A stretch of 64,000 bases of DNA, from the NCBI RefSeq assembly GCF_001653235.2, contig NW_019154046.1, forward strand, positions 1-64,000, read 5' to 3'. Positions within the stretch are counted from its first letter, which is position 1, and the number at the start of each line of letters is the position of its first letter. Origin of the DNA: Pochonia chlamydosporia 170 (taxonomy: Eukaryota > Ascomycota > Sordariomycetes > Hypocreales > Clavicipitaceae). The position numbers and the translations under genes are program-made. The notes beneath the pieces were generated by a model. That model saw only the letters and a list, made by a program, of their open reading frames with translations, ran no database searches and had not been told where the DNA came from. Below are positions 20,601 to 33,337 of this stretch, piece by piece.

Positions 20601-23600
20601 CTTTCTTAACTAAGTTTTTGACTTTAGATAGTACTTCCACATGCGTGATAAGGAGATCGTATTTGCCATGCTGGAAAGATTGAGATTCTAATTCCAGCTC
20701 GGGGATAAGTCTACCAATACTAGCTTTCAAGTATTTTGCCACAGAATCCTTGAGGACCTGTGAGTCTGTCCCGTCCTCATCGATGGTAGCTGTATATTCT
20801 GCGAGAGGATTCTTTTGCAGAACCTGCAAAATATTTTGTGTGCCTAGCTCAAGGATCTTGAGATTTGGGTATTTAAACAGGGCCAGCTTGACAAGATCCG
20901 GTATAGATAAGTCTTGTTCGACGTTCGTCTCGAGGGTGTCGAAATCGAGTGACCAAACAATCTCGCCATATGGCCCAGCAGCATCATTCACGGACGTCTC
21001 AAGCTTTTGTGGCACTGCAGCCTCATAGCTTGTCGTCCGTATATTGATGAGGTCCAGAATCAACTCTCCATCATCAGCAGTTATTTGCGCGCTACCTTCA
21101 AACGACCTCACCCCACGTCGAGGTACCCAGGCATACCCCTTGGCGGCTCCAGAGACAAGCTGCTCCTTAGATGGCGGCCAGATAGTCACCTCATCCACTT
21201 GAATTGGTACCACTCCGCAAGTCATAGCATTTGTGCGCCCCGCATAGATGGCAGCTATGCTGAGTTGCAGAACGGAGTCCACGGTAGCAGGGTGAAGAAC
21301 GTATCGCGATTCTCCGAGGCTGGCATCTACGGATTGTTTGATAGCCGTGCGACAGATAGCTTCATATCGTTTACCGTCGAAAGAGATGTCGTCCATATCC
21401 TGGAACGTGGGGCCATAGTCAAAGCCCACCTCGCGGAGAGCATCATTCCAAGACTTGCCGGTAGCTCGTTGAGTGAAAACTGGTAGCTCTCGAGGTGCTT
21501 TTGATCGTCTTGGATGAGCATTTAGCTTGATACTACCCGCAATATGTTCTACCTGAATTCCTTGCGGCCGAATGGAAGAGACTGCAAAATCCCACCAGTC
21601 TCCCCCATGTAGCGATCTGCTAAAATTGGTCATGACCTCAATGCCGTCATCATCATCGGGCGTAACGAGAGCTTTCTTGATAGATACGTCGCGTAGTGTA
21701 AAGCTCTCAACGGCAACTGGGTTATTGCTGAGCTCGTTTAGCTGAGTGATGGCCTCCAGGGCCATGGAGAAATACCCAGCAGCGGGGAACACGGCTTCTC
21801 CACCCAACGAGTGATCTCTAAGCCATGGTAAGTCTCGTAGGCGCAGTATGTTTCTCCAGGTAGGTTCCTGTAAAGACGTTCCTATGACAAGTTGACCAAG
21901 AACATCATGGCGTGGATACTTCGGCTGCCGATGTTCCAGACTGGCGCGGGCTTCAGCCCAAAATGGTCTCGTATAGTTCCATTGATACGGCGGTAGGTCG
22001 ACAATGGTTGAGCCACGTCTAAAAACACCGCCTTTGACCTTGTTCCCAGATTCATCCAAGTAGGCGGTCACAACGCTATTCATGTCTAGCGAGTACCCAC
22101 GGAGGAAGAGTTCTCCAGCTAGCGTTAAAAGCTGGGCCGCACTATCCTTGCCACGTATAAGACTGGGTACGTAGTCGAGATGGTCTGCTTTGAGTTCTGC
22201 CCTGATTTGCTTTATCGGACCAGCCATTGCTGAATGTGGGCCGATTTCAACCAACAAGTCCACATCGTCGAACTCTGACGAGGTCAGAACTGTCTGAACT
22301 GCTTGGTTGAATAGTACCGGGCTCCGTAAGTTATTGCTCCAATAGGCTCCGCCCAACTGAGTTGTTGGGCTTAGGATCTCATTGGTCACAGACGATACCA
22401 TTTTCACATTCCTAGCTTTAGATTCTGTAGTCGCATGCCATAGCTCCTTCCTGGCGCCATGAATGAGATTTTCATATCTTTCAGCGACTGAAGACATGTG
22501 GTGTGAGTGATATGCTTTGCCATTTGTGTTGACAACACGGGCAAAAACTTTGGCGGCGTCAAGCTTCTCTTTCAAGACAAGAACCTCATCAGAATCGCCA
22601 CTCAAAGTCACACCAGCTGGGGAATTGTGGCAGGCAATGACTACAGAACTGTTCGTTTCTGCAATGTATGGCTGGACTGCTTGAGCCCCAAGACCAACTG
22701 CCAGCATTGCACCATTCCTCTTAATGTCTTTTGTGACCTGACCACGGTAGTATGCCACGGTTATGGCTTCTTCGGCAGATATGAGGCCAGCGGAAAATGC
22801 AGCTGCAATCTCTCCTGAAGAGTGGCCGACAGTCACAACCGGCTGTATGCCCCATTCAGCCAACAGCTGGACCAAGGCAATCTGAACTGCAGTACAGAGA
22901 GGCTGTGAGAATTCGGCCTCGCCAACAGGGGACGTCTTGTCATACTCGAGGAGTATATCCTCGATGGACCATTCCGGACCGTCAATGAGCTCATCAAGAG
23001 CGTTATCTAGTGTCCGTATAGACGCAAGGAAAGTCGAACTGTACTCGAGCAGCTCGGCGCCCATTCGTGGCCATTGCGCGCCCTGTCCTGTAAACACGAA
23101 TCCGATAACCGGAGACTTTTTCTTGTGCTCTCCGAATGAGAAAGATGCAAGGACCTCTTTGAAAGTATCATCAATAGTGCTATGACTAGCAACCGCGAAC
23201 GCTCTGGAGTTTAAGCGGCTACGCCGGTTTGCAAGCGTATGCGAGAAATCTAGCAAGTCGTACTTCGATGACACGGAGCCATGAGCATCAATATTCCGTA
23301 TCAAGGTGGCTTTGTCATGAGCTGAAAACGGCAGCAAGAATGGCCGCTTACGGGAGGCTGCCCTTCGTGGAGCTGGCCGCTTTTTTCGTCCTCCTTGGCC
23401 ATGTTTTGGTACTGCGTCGTCGATATACGTATAATTTCTTTGCACACTGTGGTCAACCAGAGACCCAGCACCCTCGACAATGACATGCGCGTTTGTGCCT
23501 CCATATCCAAAGCTGTTAATAGAAACACGTCGCACTGGAAGCTGGCTTGGAAATGGGACAAGCTCCATTGGCACTCTTACTTGCCAATCTTTCCACCTGA

Positions 23601-24965
23601 TACTTGGGCTGGGACGGACGACTCCGCGAGTGGCGGGTATTACGCCCCGTTCAACGATTAAAATAGCCTTTATAAGCGCGGAAAGACCACTGGCTGCTTC
23701 AGAATGGCCTATATTTGTCTTGACTGCGCCAATCCAGAGTGGCTCGTCTGTTGGATTTCTTTCTTTGTTCATAGCCAAAGAAACGGCGTGGACTTCTAGA
23801 GGGTCGCCGACGGCCGTCCCGGTTCCGTGGCACTCGAAATACCCGGTCAATCTTGGATCCAGATCTCCGCCCCTTTTATATGCTTGTGAGATAACATCCG
23901 CTTGGCCTTCTCGGTTGGGATGCGTTATGCCAACCGCCTGAACTTTGCCATTGGAGTTCGTGGCGCTAGATCTTATCACGCCCCGAATTGGATCCCCATC
24001 TCGAATGGCATCAGATAAGCGTTTTAAGTATACAGCACCCACTGCATCAGCACGGCCATATCCATCAGCACTTGCATCAAATGTATGGCAAGTGGACGTT
24101 GGAGATAGGACCCCGAGCTTTGCCGTGTTCATATGTTGGTCGACGGTAATGATAAGATTGACTCCTCCAACAATTGCCCCATCTGCTTCATTATTGCGTA
24201 GGGCATTACACGCGTTATGGAGCGCGTAGACTGAGGACGAACAGGCTGTATTGCAGACGATGCTAGGTCCGTTCAAGTTAAAGACGTGACTTATACGGTT
24301 GCTGATAATTCCTGGGTCCACACCCGTTGCTGCCAGGCTATGCCTGAATGAGGGCTCTTTGAACGCCATTTGCTGCCAGTCAGCTGTGAAACTGGCAGCG
24401 AACACAGCAGTTCGGGTGCCCGAGATAGACTCCAAGGAGATGCCGCCGGATTCTAGAGCCTCATAAACCACCTCCAGAAGCTTCCGCTGTTGAGGATCCA
24501 TCCACATAGCTTCAACAGGGGTAATGCCAAAGAGACCAGGATCAAAGGCTGCCAAATCATCGGAGAGAAAATACCCTCCCAAGACTCCAAAACTACCAGG
24601 GCGATCGTTATTTTTATGATAGTGAGCATCAATGTTAAATCGGGATGCAGGCACTTTCGGTGTCTGCCCCGTTTCCTTATTAACCATCATGCTCCAGAAG
24701 TCACTGGCCGATTTGACATCACCAGGCAATCTACAGCCTAGTTCCAGAATTAGTATCAAACCAAGACAAGGTACTCATAATTTTACTTACCCATGCCAAC
24801 AACTGCGATCGGTTCCAGCTGTTTAGACAGTGGTTTCTCGGAGTACCCAGGAAACGAGGTGGCAGGATATTCGTTTCGTCCAGATTCTGCGGCTGACGCG
24901 GCCTCATTGTAACCGCTATTAGAGTACTCTGAGGACGACCTCGAAGACCTCAAGGTACCGGGCAT
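17639..24965 (-). CDS. Highly reducing type I polyketide synthase, about 2402 aa
   Basis: Three exons (24791-24965, 18553-24737, 17639-18487). Introns are 53 bp (24738-24790) and 65 bp (18488-18552), and both joins restore consensus (VVGMGCRLPG; AAMVLRDGMF). Domains in order: KS with Cys224 (TACSSS), His362 and His403; AT with GHSSGE (Ser698); DH with His1034 (DHSLGG) and Asp1212; a shortened methyltransferase-like region with ELGTQ where ELGAGTGG is usual; a divergent enoylreductase near residues 1690-1920 with PGTGAAGVAAG in its cofactor loop; KR with a GCLGGIG cofactor motif (about 2030) and Tyr2176 in SNYAAAN; and a C-terminal ACP with Ser2357 (GLDSM). There is no thioesterase, condensation or reductase release domain. 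The MT and probably the ER look inactive, predicting an unmethylated, partly unsaturated chain. No separate trans-ER gene was seen. A motif copy lies about 250 bp upstream. Confidence 0.95.
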
Positions 24966-25211
24966 GGCGTTTTCTGGAGTGCTCTTGAGTTGAACTGCTT
25001 TAAGGGAAATGATTATGTTTCTTAGCCGTTATTTACAAATGTCTGATAATCAGAGTTCGCTTCTAGAGGCTTCAAGAGTACAGACAGAGCATGGATTTGC
25101 TTCTGCAATGATAGTTATGGCAAAGTTTTGCTTCTGGGGACATCCTAGCGGAAAAGGGATAAATTATCCAAGATTAGAACTTCACAAAATCATCAATACA
25201 TGATAGAAGAC

Positions 25212-25224
25212 CGGACCGGACCGA
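25212..25224. promoter_or_regulatory. Candidate cluster operator upstream of the PKS
   Basis: CGGACCGGACCGA, two overlapping copies of the TCGGTCCG-type motif on the reverse strand, about 250 bp before the PKS start. Confidence 0.55.
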
Positions 25225-26378
25225 AACGACGTGCAGGATTTCCACCAGTAGAGCATTCGGGCCTTGGAGTTTTGTTTCTGCTGGTTGAGCATTAGCTCCC
25301 CTGTCCATGACTTATCATGGCGCAGAAAAGCCACCGGAGAGGATTGCAATGCAAGCACAATTTCTACCGAACATCATGTTCTTCCGCGAACTTCACCGGC
25401 CATGTGTTTTGCTACATGCCGGAGGATGTGCGTCCGAGTTCGTCGTTATCCGGATCGAGGTCGACCATTGGTGGACCCCTGAAGGAGAATATTTTGCCAA
25501 AAGAGGACGACGGCATCAGCTGCCCGAGCAGAACTCAACCACACCGAATGCTCACACCACATCGGCATCCACCTTGCCGAAGCATCATTAGCGCGAAAAA
25601 CATATTCCCAACAGCAGAAAATTTGACCGCAGGTCATTTCTCTGCGCAAGAGTCGGAAACTTGGACACAGGGGCTTCTTTCCGCTGGATCATCTATGCTG
25701 TCCATAGATTCCCTTACACTTACATGTACACCCATTGTAAGTGGCCTACCTAGTGTCTTACCGGAGCTCGAGAACAGCATTCTCTAAAGCCACGTTTAAC
25801 GCATTGGAGAGTACACCGATACCAAAATCGTGAACATTTCTTCTATCGTAAACCTTTTGGGCACGTAGGCCGTAAGAATTTAGTTGCCTCTGAACTTTGA
25901 TCAAACAACCCGGTAGTTTGCAAATTCGCGCTGTAATAGATTTAGGGATGAGGGTTACGCAGGTACGAGCAATATCTCTTTGCATAGCCGAGTGTTGTCT
26001 CTATTGTCTATGTGATCAAGTAGTGTCTAGGTACCTTATTACAGTCGACATATAATTTAGTGAACAATAACTGCTAAGAGTTCCTTGTAGTTGCACATAA
26101 TGGCTCCTTAATCTGATTGCTTTTGTGGACCGTAAAACCTTGATGTTTAGCTACATTTCCCCCGAGTATTCCGTATCGGAATTATTCTGCAGTAGTGGTA
26201 ATAGTATATTTAATGTCCTTTGATGTCCTTTAATGGGGCTTGTATGTTTGAGTAGTTTGATGCTAAGATGACGTAACCAATACATTGTTCAATGTATGGT
26301 TACTTCGGATTTCCATTCCTAAAATGGGCTGCTGCGGAATATTCTAAATTAAGCGTGAGGCACAGACATTAATATTGC
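25225..26378. other. Long intergenic region, no convincing gene
   Basis: The GC-balanced part 25260-25800 has overlapping plus-strand frames, the longest of 156 codons (25317-25787), with no domain I recognise. It could be a decayed gene or chance. The rest is AT-rich. Confidence 0.4.
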
Positions 26379-27521
26379 CTATAACTGTTTATGTCCTTTG
26401 GTAGTACGATGCATGTGTGATGGTCCCCGATCATGTCGACTTTCCGCCCATAATAAGATGGATGCCAAACCTGCACCAGGCCCCAAGATTAAAACAACGC
26501 CTAGCAGACATATAAGGCTTTTAAACGAGATGTATCCCTGCAAATGATGAAGGATACCTAGTCCGTAGCACACCACGGTTCCCACAATGATCAGAAAGTC
26601 CCACTGCAAAAATAGTAGAGCCCCAGCAGTAAGAATATCTGATGCACCACGCTGAACAGCGGTATGGTTTGGCAAATATAAGTCGAGAAACGTTAGATCT
26701 GATTCTTTTGAAAACAAGGCGTAAGATACTACACCCAAATGAGTCAGGCTGCTAACAGTGCCGAGTATCCAGTACACAGACTTGACGGGGTAGTCGAACA
26801 CCCGATACGGCATTTGCGTAATCACTGTTTGAGAAACCACCTGAAATCCAACAAAAAGGAGTGGTGTAAGAAAGAACAAAGCTATTCCGAATTGAATATT
26901 GTATGGAGATTCGTGGATTAGTGCCGGTAGCAAAAGCGGAATAGGCAACAACAAACTCCATAAGGCAGTTAATGGAAACGCCTGCGCCGAAATGGGCTGC
27001 GGAGCGGAAAACGACGACTCGGCGAATTGGATGACATGGCGGCGCGCGTAAAGAGGCAGAAACAACGCGACGCCAGCACAGTTCCAGAGATATTGCCATA
27101 GTAGCGAACTGTACCAATCAATTTCTCATCTCATAGCATTGGATTAAACGTTAGAGGTATTAGACACTACTCACGATCTCAAACCTTTGGGCACTGTTGG
27201 ACGATAGCTCTCAACCAGTGTCATCATGTTAATGACGAAGAGCGCCGCCACAAGATCGACAAGCATCAAGTACGGAGCGAGTTGTCGTAGATTTGCCAGG
27301 CCAAAGAAAAAAGCAATTAGGATGCGAAGAGGGAAGTCAAGCAAGGGTATCCCAGAATAGCTCATCCTCATTGACGTCCCGTCCGGAAAGACACCACGCC
27401 ACGCTGTGCTTAACAGCATCTCTAAGGTGCCATTCACACCCATTACAAGCCAGAGTAGAACGAAAGCTAAGCTACTAAGGCTTGCAAAAGTTATTGACAG
27501 GCGTTCAGTAGTCGTTGACAT
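26379..27521 (-). CDS. Multi-pass membrane protein, possible AscI/AurD/PaxA-type cyclase, 358 aa
   Basis: Two exons, 27175-27521 and 26379-27108, with a 66-bp intron (GTGAGT...TACAG). The join gives a continuous hydrophobic segment (LLWQYLWNCAGVALFLPLY). About eight membrane segments. It shares layout with the protein at 38011-39231: an early SGIPLLDFPLRILIAFF block (versus TGIWPLDYLFRTLVVFF), a late W-D-centred helix, and a GPGAG...W ending. Fungal membrane proteins of this size occur with PaxM/AurC-type epoxidases in indole-diterpene, ascochlorin-type and aurovertin-type clusters, where some open epoxides or cyclise. The family link is from pattern memory and uncertain. It is divergent from the FMO at 28135. 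Confidence 0.7.
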
Positions 27522-27784
27522 ATTAACTCTATGAGAATGATGCATTGTACTGTAGTTGTGGAAGACAAGAAACTGGGTATGGCAAAATGTTGCCACTCTT
27601 GATCGTCGACAGCTAGACTATGAAGTGATTGTTGTTTCTGACTAACACGTTCTGATGGGCTCGTGTTTTGATACACAGTTTTACCAACCGGAAGTAAAGG
27701 TGCGGGAAGTAACAATCATTTGCTCAGCAACGAAGCATCTGCCACGCCAATCATCGGCTAGTTTGAGCCGACGGAGCGGCGGTC

Positions 27785-27796
27785 GCGGTCCGGAGC
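27785..27796. promoter_or_regulatory. Candidate cluster operator in a divergent promoter
   Basis: CGCGGTCCGGAG lies between the membrane protein gene (about 265 bp) and the FMO gene (about 340 bp). Nearby CCGACGGAGCGGCGG may hold further CGG half-sites. Confidence 0.45.
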
Positions 27797-28134
27797 GGGC
27801 ATGGCCTGCCTTCGATGCAGGAATGGGGTTCTGTTGAGGCCGGATTTATGACATTTCATTCCTTTGTCAGATGCGCTGCAAAATACCGAGAAATACTCAG
27901 GCCGACAAAGATGATGGAACCAGGAGTAGAATTATTTTGATGTCGGTGAACGTGACCCGACGGTGACTCTCGCGGAGGGCAGAAGGCATCACTCGTAAAC
28001 GGGCAAAAGAGACAGTCATCATTTCTTAGCCCATATGTCAGATTTCTCCCAAAATTCCAAGTTCGCTATTAAGCGGTCTAATTTAGCAGACAAGCATCCT
28101 CCGAGCAAGTAAGGTCTGTTGTACACCTCTCGCC

Positions 28135-30152
28135 ATGACGACAGAGATAGAACAAGTAGACGTTATAGTGGTTGGCACAGGTATGCAACAGTCCATGTAT
28201 CAGCTTAAGCGCAATCGAGAGAAGCTATACAACATACGTACGTATGTTTATTATATTACGCCAACTAATTTGAGGAGTATAGGTTGGAATGGACTTATAG
28301 CAGCGAAAACATACCTCGATTTTGAACCAAGTGCCAACCTTGTTCTTCTCGATGAGCAACAATCTATTGGTGGGGTATGGAGTGCAGAAAAGATATATCC
28401 GAGTCTGTATGCTCAAATTAAATATGGGCTTTTCGAATACTCCTTCTATCCAATGCGGCGAGAAGGTATTAGCCCAGATGGCTACATATCAGGCGATACG
28501 ATAAACACATACCTGAATGACTTCGCAAAGGACTACGACCTTATTCGTAGAACCAGATTGCTGCACAAAGTGCTACGAGTTGACCGTGTCCCAGTGACAC
28601 AGAAGTGGAGAGTAGATATTGACAGCAAGGCATCCCTCGAATGTTCCAAACTCATTTATGCCTCCGGGGCAACCTCGCATCCAGTGATACCATCATGGCC
28701 AACGTCGACAGGCTTCAACGCAACGATCATACACTCTTCAGAAACTGGGGGTCACCTAAGAGAATTGCGAAATCTGCGAAGAGCAACGGTTGTTGGCGCT
28801 GCAAAGTCTGCCTATGACACAGTTTTTCTGCTTCTACAAAATGGAGTAGCGGTTGATTGGATCATTCGGGAGAATGGCACAGGTCCGCTGGCCATTATGC
28901 CCCCAACGATTCTAGGGATAGTTAATTCAATGGATGTGATTTCAACTAGAGCCCTGGCACTGTTTGGGTCGAGTATTATGAATACGAAAGGACCTGCCTA
29001 TAAGTTCTTGCAGAGAACCTGGTTAGGCAGAGCCTTCGCCAAGACATTTTGGAAGTCTGTTAACCTAATCGCTGAGCTGCACGCTGGATACTCCAAGACT
29101 CCAAACGCGGCAAAGTTGAGGCCACTTCCACGCGGCAATGGGTACGTAGAAGTCGATGTACATTGATCTCACAAAATCACACCGGAGCTAATAGTTTAGT
29201 AAAGTGTATTCTGGGCAAATGCCGGATTAGGTTGCGCCAGTGTACCCGATTTCTGGAAAGTGTTTCACTCAGGGCACTGCACCGTTCACCGGACTGAAAT
29301 TGAGTCATTGGGGGATGATAATACGGTTTCTCTACAGAACGGGACCGATATCCAAACTGAATACGTTATTCTTTGTACAGGCTTTGACAAATCATACCAA
29401 CCATTTAGTCCGGAACTTCAGCGCCAGTTAGGCTTAGCTGCGGACGTTCAACATAACCACTGGGCAGATTTAGATGCTCGCGCCGAGATATCTGTCGACA
29501 ATTTGTTTCCGTCTCTCGCCCGATCGCCAGTGCCTCCAATCACAAGTCTGCAAAACAAAAGCAACTGCACCATCAAGGCGGAACAAGATACCAGTAGTAA
29601 AGCTGAACAAGACGCGCCCATGCATGGGCCTAGCCTCCACTATCGACGCTTGGTCGTGCCAGCCTTGGCAGCAGAGGGAGACAGGTCTATATATTTTCCT
29701 GGCTTCATTCATACTATCTACACACCTTTGGTAGCAGAAGTCCAGGCGCTCTGGGGTGTAGCCTTTCTACAGGGACTGGTCAACCTGCCAACACAAGAAC
29801 GCATGGAACAGGAGGTGGCTGAATGGAACGTATGGTGCCGAAAGAGGTACCTTGCACAAGGCAAAAAGCATGCATATGCTATCTATGACTTTTTGTCCGT
29901 AAGTACACACAAGCACCCCGCGAGACCGTACAGGCATAATGGGCAAAATTTGCCAGTCAAGCCACCTCTTGCTAACATGTCCAATCGAACTAGTACATTG
30001 ATACGCTTCTGAAGGATCTAGGTATTAATACGGTGCGCCGAAAGAATCCCATTTCCAATTTGTTCCTTCCTTACTATCCAAGTCTATACCGAGGATTAGT
30101 AGAGGAGTTCAAGAGTATGTCCCAAAGTAACCGGCCAGTTGAGGAAGCTTAA
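28135..30152 (+). CDS. FAD-dependent monooxygenase (FMO/Baeyer-Villiger-like), 585 aa, four exons
   Basis: Exons 28135-28180, 28283-29141, 29205-29898 and 29994-30152. Introns are 102, 63 and 95 bp. The first intron has no stop and keeps frame; leaving it in would split the FAD motif, which reads GTGWNG (residues 14-19) when spliced. The second nucleotide-binding block is VVGAAKSAYD, the GxxKSA form seen in one subgroup of fungal flavin monooxygenases. The late block ILCTGFD is the usual ATG-type motif. The last exon supplies a 52-residue tail ending EEA. It would insert oxygen into the pathway intermediate using NADPH; the substrate is unknown. Divergent from the 358-aa membrane protein gene. 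Confidence 0.87.
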
Positions 30153-30652
30153 ATAGTTATACTGTTTCTGTTGAATTAATTCAATATGAGCTTTGGATTG
30201 TAGTTCAAAGGGCTTCTGGTTCTATTAACAACCGTGGTATAGGGGAGAAATCGATAGCGCCAGAATGTGTTGCTTTGTAGGGTGTAGTCTACCCAAACCC
30301 TTAAATAATGCAAATACAGCTTTAGTTAAGAATAGAATTATTTGCTAAAACTGTCTAGGAATTATATTTTGAGCTGATATACCCTTGTTTAAAAAAAGAT
30401 GTAGATAACACACGAGATAAGATTCCTCTATTATGAATTGGAGGAAATCTAAACCGCCCTCAAGTCCAACGAACGGCGGCTGGTCACCTCCCAGCCTACA
30501 ACCCTAGAACGAGTATAACTTTTTTTTCTCGCTTTATCCTACACGACTAGCACGACTCTGCACATAATATCACCAGCACTGAACGAACCCCCTGCTTATT
30601 GCCGGAACCATGCCTACATGAACACTTGGTAGATATAGTTCCAGTTTTAGGG
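30153..30652. other. Convergent intergenic region, no gene seen
   Basis: About 500 bp, AT-rich, between the FMO and MFS stop codons. No coding signal. Confidence 0.5.
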
Positions 30653-32564
30653 TTAGTTAGTGTTGGCAACCTCTCCTCCTGCGAGGTACAGCTTCTTGCG
30701 CTAAACACAATTATTTCGATTAATTCTCAAGGACAGTTCAATTTGCGGAATCAAAAGGGGTGAGAAACCACTTACTCCGAGGAACAGGGAAAGAACGAAA
30801 CCCAAGGCCGCAGAAGCTACCAGAAAAGCGAAGGTATCTTTGATAGTATCAGTGACCTGTTCGATAACCTTTGCCTTGAGTATATCGCTTAGATCTCGGA
30901 ACTGAGAGCTGCTCGTTCCCGTGATCATGTGTCCGATCGCTTCCGTCGAGGTCTCAGGAAGCACTGAAGCTATCCTCTGCACTGCCAGGTTTCCAAATAT
31001 TGCACCAGTCACTGACAAGGACACAGCTCCACCAAGAACTTGGGCTAGTCAAAGATTTTCTCCGTTAGAAGTGGATCAAGCGGTCAAGACCGAATCCGTC
31101 AGAGCGAACGACCTACCTATTGTCATGATGCTCACTGCGTTGTTGACATCGGACGGGGGTGCTAGCGAGGAGACAACAGCTACCCCTGAGCTTTGGAAGC
31201 AGCCAATTCCTGTACCAATCAGGACAGAGTATCCGTAAATCTTCGCTTGTGGTGTGAGTGAATTCAACGTGACTATTGGTACTATCCGTTAGTGAAGGTT
31301 TTTGGAGTATAACGGAATAGTCATAATAATTTTAACACTTACGCATCAAGCTAGCTCCAATAAGGACCAAGGCATTTCCAAGGACGTACCAAGGCATGTA
31401 GTACCCTAATTTCGGCAAAAGAGCACCGTTCAATAGTGCAAAAAATACCAAGGTACAGATCAGAGGAAGTAGACGCACGCCGGCGTCCAATGGACCGTCT
31501 CCTCTTGTGAATTGAAACACTAGCGGGGTATAGTAAATAGCAACAAACATTGCCGCCGCGCTGAGGAACGCCTCAATTGGCAGAATAATGAGATCAGCTG
31601 TTCGCATGAATTGCACTGGCAGAAGCTTGTCTTCGGATGACACCCCAGGGTGATAAATCGTAACCAGAATAAAGGAAATGAGAAGAGCGATAGTCATGAC
31701 CCAGAGTGCAATGAAAGATCCGCTGCCGAACGCATAGACAGTCCCGCCAAAGTTGATGGCCATGGTGAAGCATGTGCAGCCAGCGAGAAAAACAACCGTG
31801 GCGATCCAATCTACCTTGCGGAGCTTTTGCACGAACGGAGTTCCTGCCATAGCATCCAGGCTTGGCAAGCAAAACAAATATGCCGGGGCAAAGAGCGCAG
31901 CAATGGGCAAGTTGATGTAAAATCCCCATCGCCATGTCGCAGCACTCTGGGCGAATGAGCCGCCTACGATAGGACCGAGGACGCAGCCTACTCCCCAAAT
32001 GCAGTATATTCCTGCAAGATACAACGGCCTTTCGTGGTTTGTAGTCAAGACAGAGACGTATGTCAGCCCGCCAGCATATATGCCGCAACCACCCACGCCT
32101 GCGATTACTCGGCCGACAATCAGCGCCGGCATATTCGGCGCAGCTCCACAAAGCGCACTGCCGACCTCAAAGAGGATAAGATTGATAATGAAAAGCCATT
32201 TCATGTTAAAGACCCCAAAAGCTTTCCCAAGGGTCAGAATGGTGGTGTTGCCCAGCATAAAGCTTACGCCAATCCATGCCAGATTCTGTTCCGTCTGAAA
32301 GGCAGACACGATGGCTGGTTGAAGGTTGGCAACGATGGTGCCATCCAAAGCGAACAGAAGAACGGTAGAGAGGATGGACGTATACGCAAAGAACCATTTT
32401 ACGCCAGTCACGCTTCTCTGTTCCGGCTTCTGCTTACTGTCATCCGACTTTGGCCCCTCTTCGGACAATTTCGAATGCTCGAAAGGAGCTACAGCGTTCT
32501 CCTTTTCATCCGGGCCTAGTGTAGAGTTGTTTTTGACCTCCACGTTTGATTCTTCCGTCGCCAT
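30653..32564 (-). CDS. MFS efflux transporter (14-TM drug:H+ antiporter type), 564 aa
   Basis: Four exons: 31343-32564, 31117-31272, 30776-31044 and 30653-30700. Introns are 70, 72 and 75 bp. The first ATG giving a normal cytoplasmic tail is at 32564. Family landmarks are LDGT-like FALDGTIVANLQPAI, the loop AGVGGCGIYAGG, and the antiporter motif CVLGPIVGGSFAQ followed by WRWGFYINLPI. The final 48-bp exon adds a basic tail (GRKKLYLAGG). Such transporters export fungal metabolites and can give self-protection. It is convergent with the FMO gene and carries the cluster motif about 260 bp upstream. Confidence 0.9.
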
Positions 32565-32825
32565 GGTAAGAATTATTCTGGGTGTCTGCAATTGATGCCT
32601 TGAAGGGAGGTACAGTTTGTCTGTTGTTGAATATGAGCGATGCTCCGACAGTAGCCAGGGGGAGGTGTTAGTTCAAGATGTCTAAAAACGCCACTGATTG
32701 AATCGGCAGCGCTTTAAACCAAGTACCATGTTATCCACTCATTTGTAAGCATGAGATTCTGCTTTCAACTATTCCTCCGATGGTACAGGATGCCTGGCCG
32801 TGCTGTGTTCAGATCTCGGACGCTG

Positions 32826-32833
32826 CGGGCCGA
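32826..32833. promoter_or_regulatory. Candidate cluster operator upstream of the MFS gene
   Basis: CGGGCCGA in a GCGGGCCGAGC context, about 262 bp before the start at 32564; a CTCGGACG half-site lies just upstream. Confidence 0.5.
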
Positions 32834-33337
32834 GCAGGGGCTACGCTCTCATTTGGGCAAAATTATAACTTCCATCATTGTACAGACTGTGACTCTGAGA
32901 AATTGAAAGCTAAATCACATGTTACGACAACAGTCTTCATTCTCCGCCGTCTAAGTTTCGGTACTGACACAAATGGCAGTCGAAGATAACTGCTAGTAGC
33001 TACCCGGCGGATGCACACAACTCGCAATCATCCAATTTCCTAAGCCAGAGCAAAATAGTGCAGCTGTACGAAAATCACCAGCAAACGACACTTTAATTAC
33101 TTTCATGAGTCCCGAAATAACACTCATAACCCAACAATAGGAATGCTTGCCAGAGGGAGTTCCTTCGGTTGGACAACTGATTAAATCAAAACTATATCTT
33201 CAGCCTGCCAAGCTAAGAGCGACGTAACTTATCATATATCAATTTAATTTTCCATTGTTTCAGCGAGCATTTGTTCTTCATTCTTCTCACTTCCTCCAGA
33301 ATCTGCCTACTGACATCTACATCTTGCGATTATGGTG
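32834..33337. other. Intergenic region, no gene seen
   Basis: About 500 bp between the MFS promoter and the 3' end of the PaxM-like gene. No coding signal. Confidence 0.45.

Noticed and set aside
25317..25787. 156-codon frame upstream of the PKS
   Set aside because: No recognisable domain, and competing frames cover the same stretch; kept only as an intergenic note.
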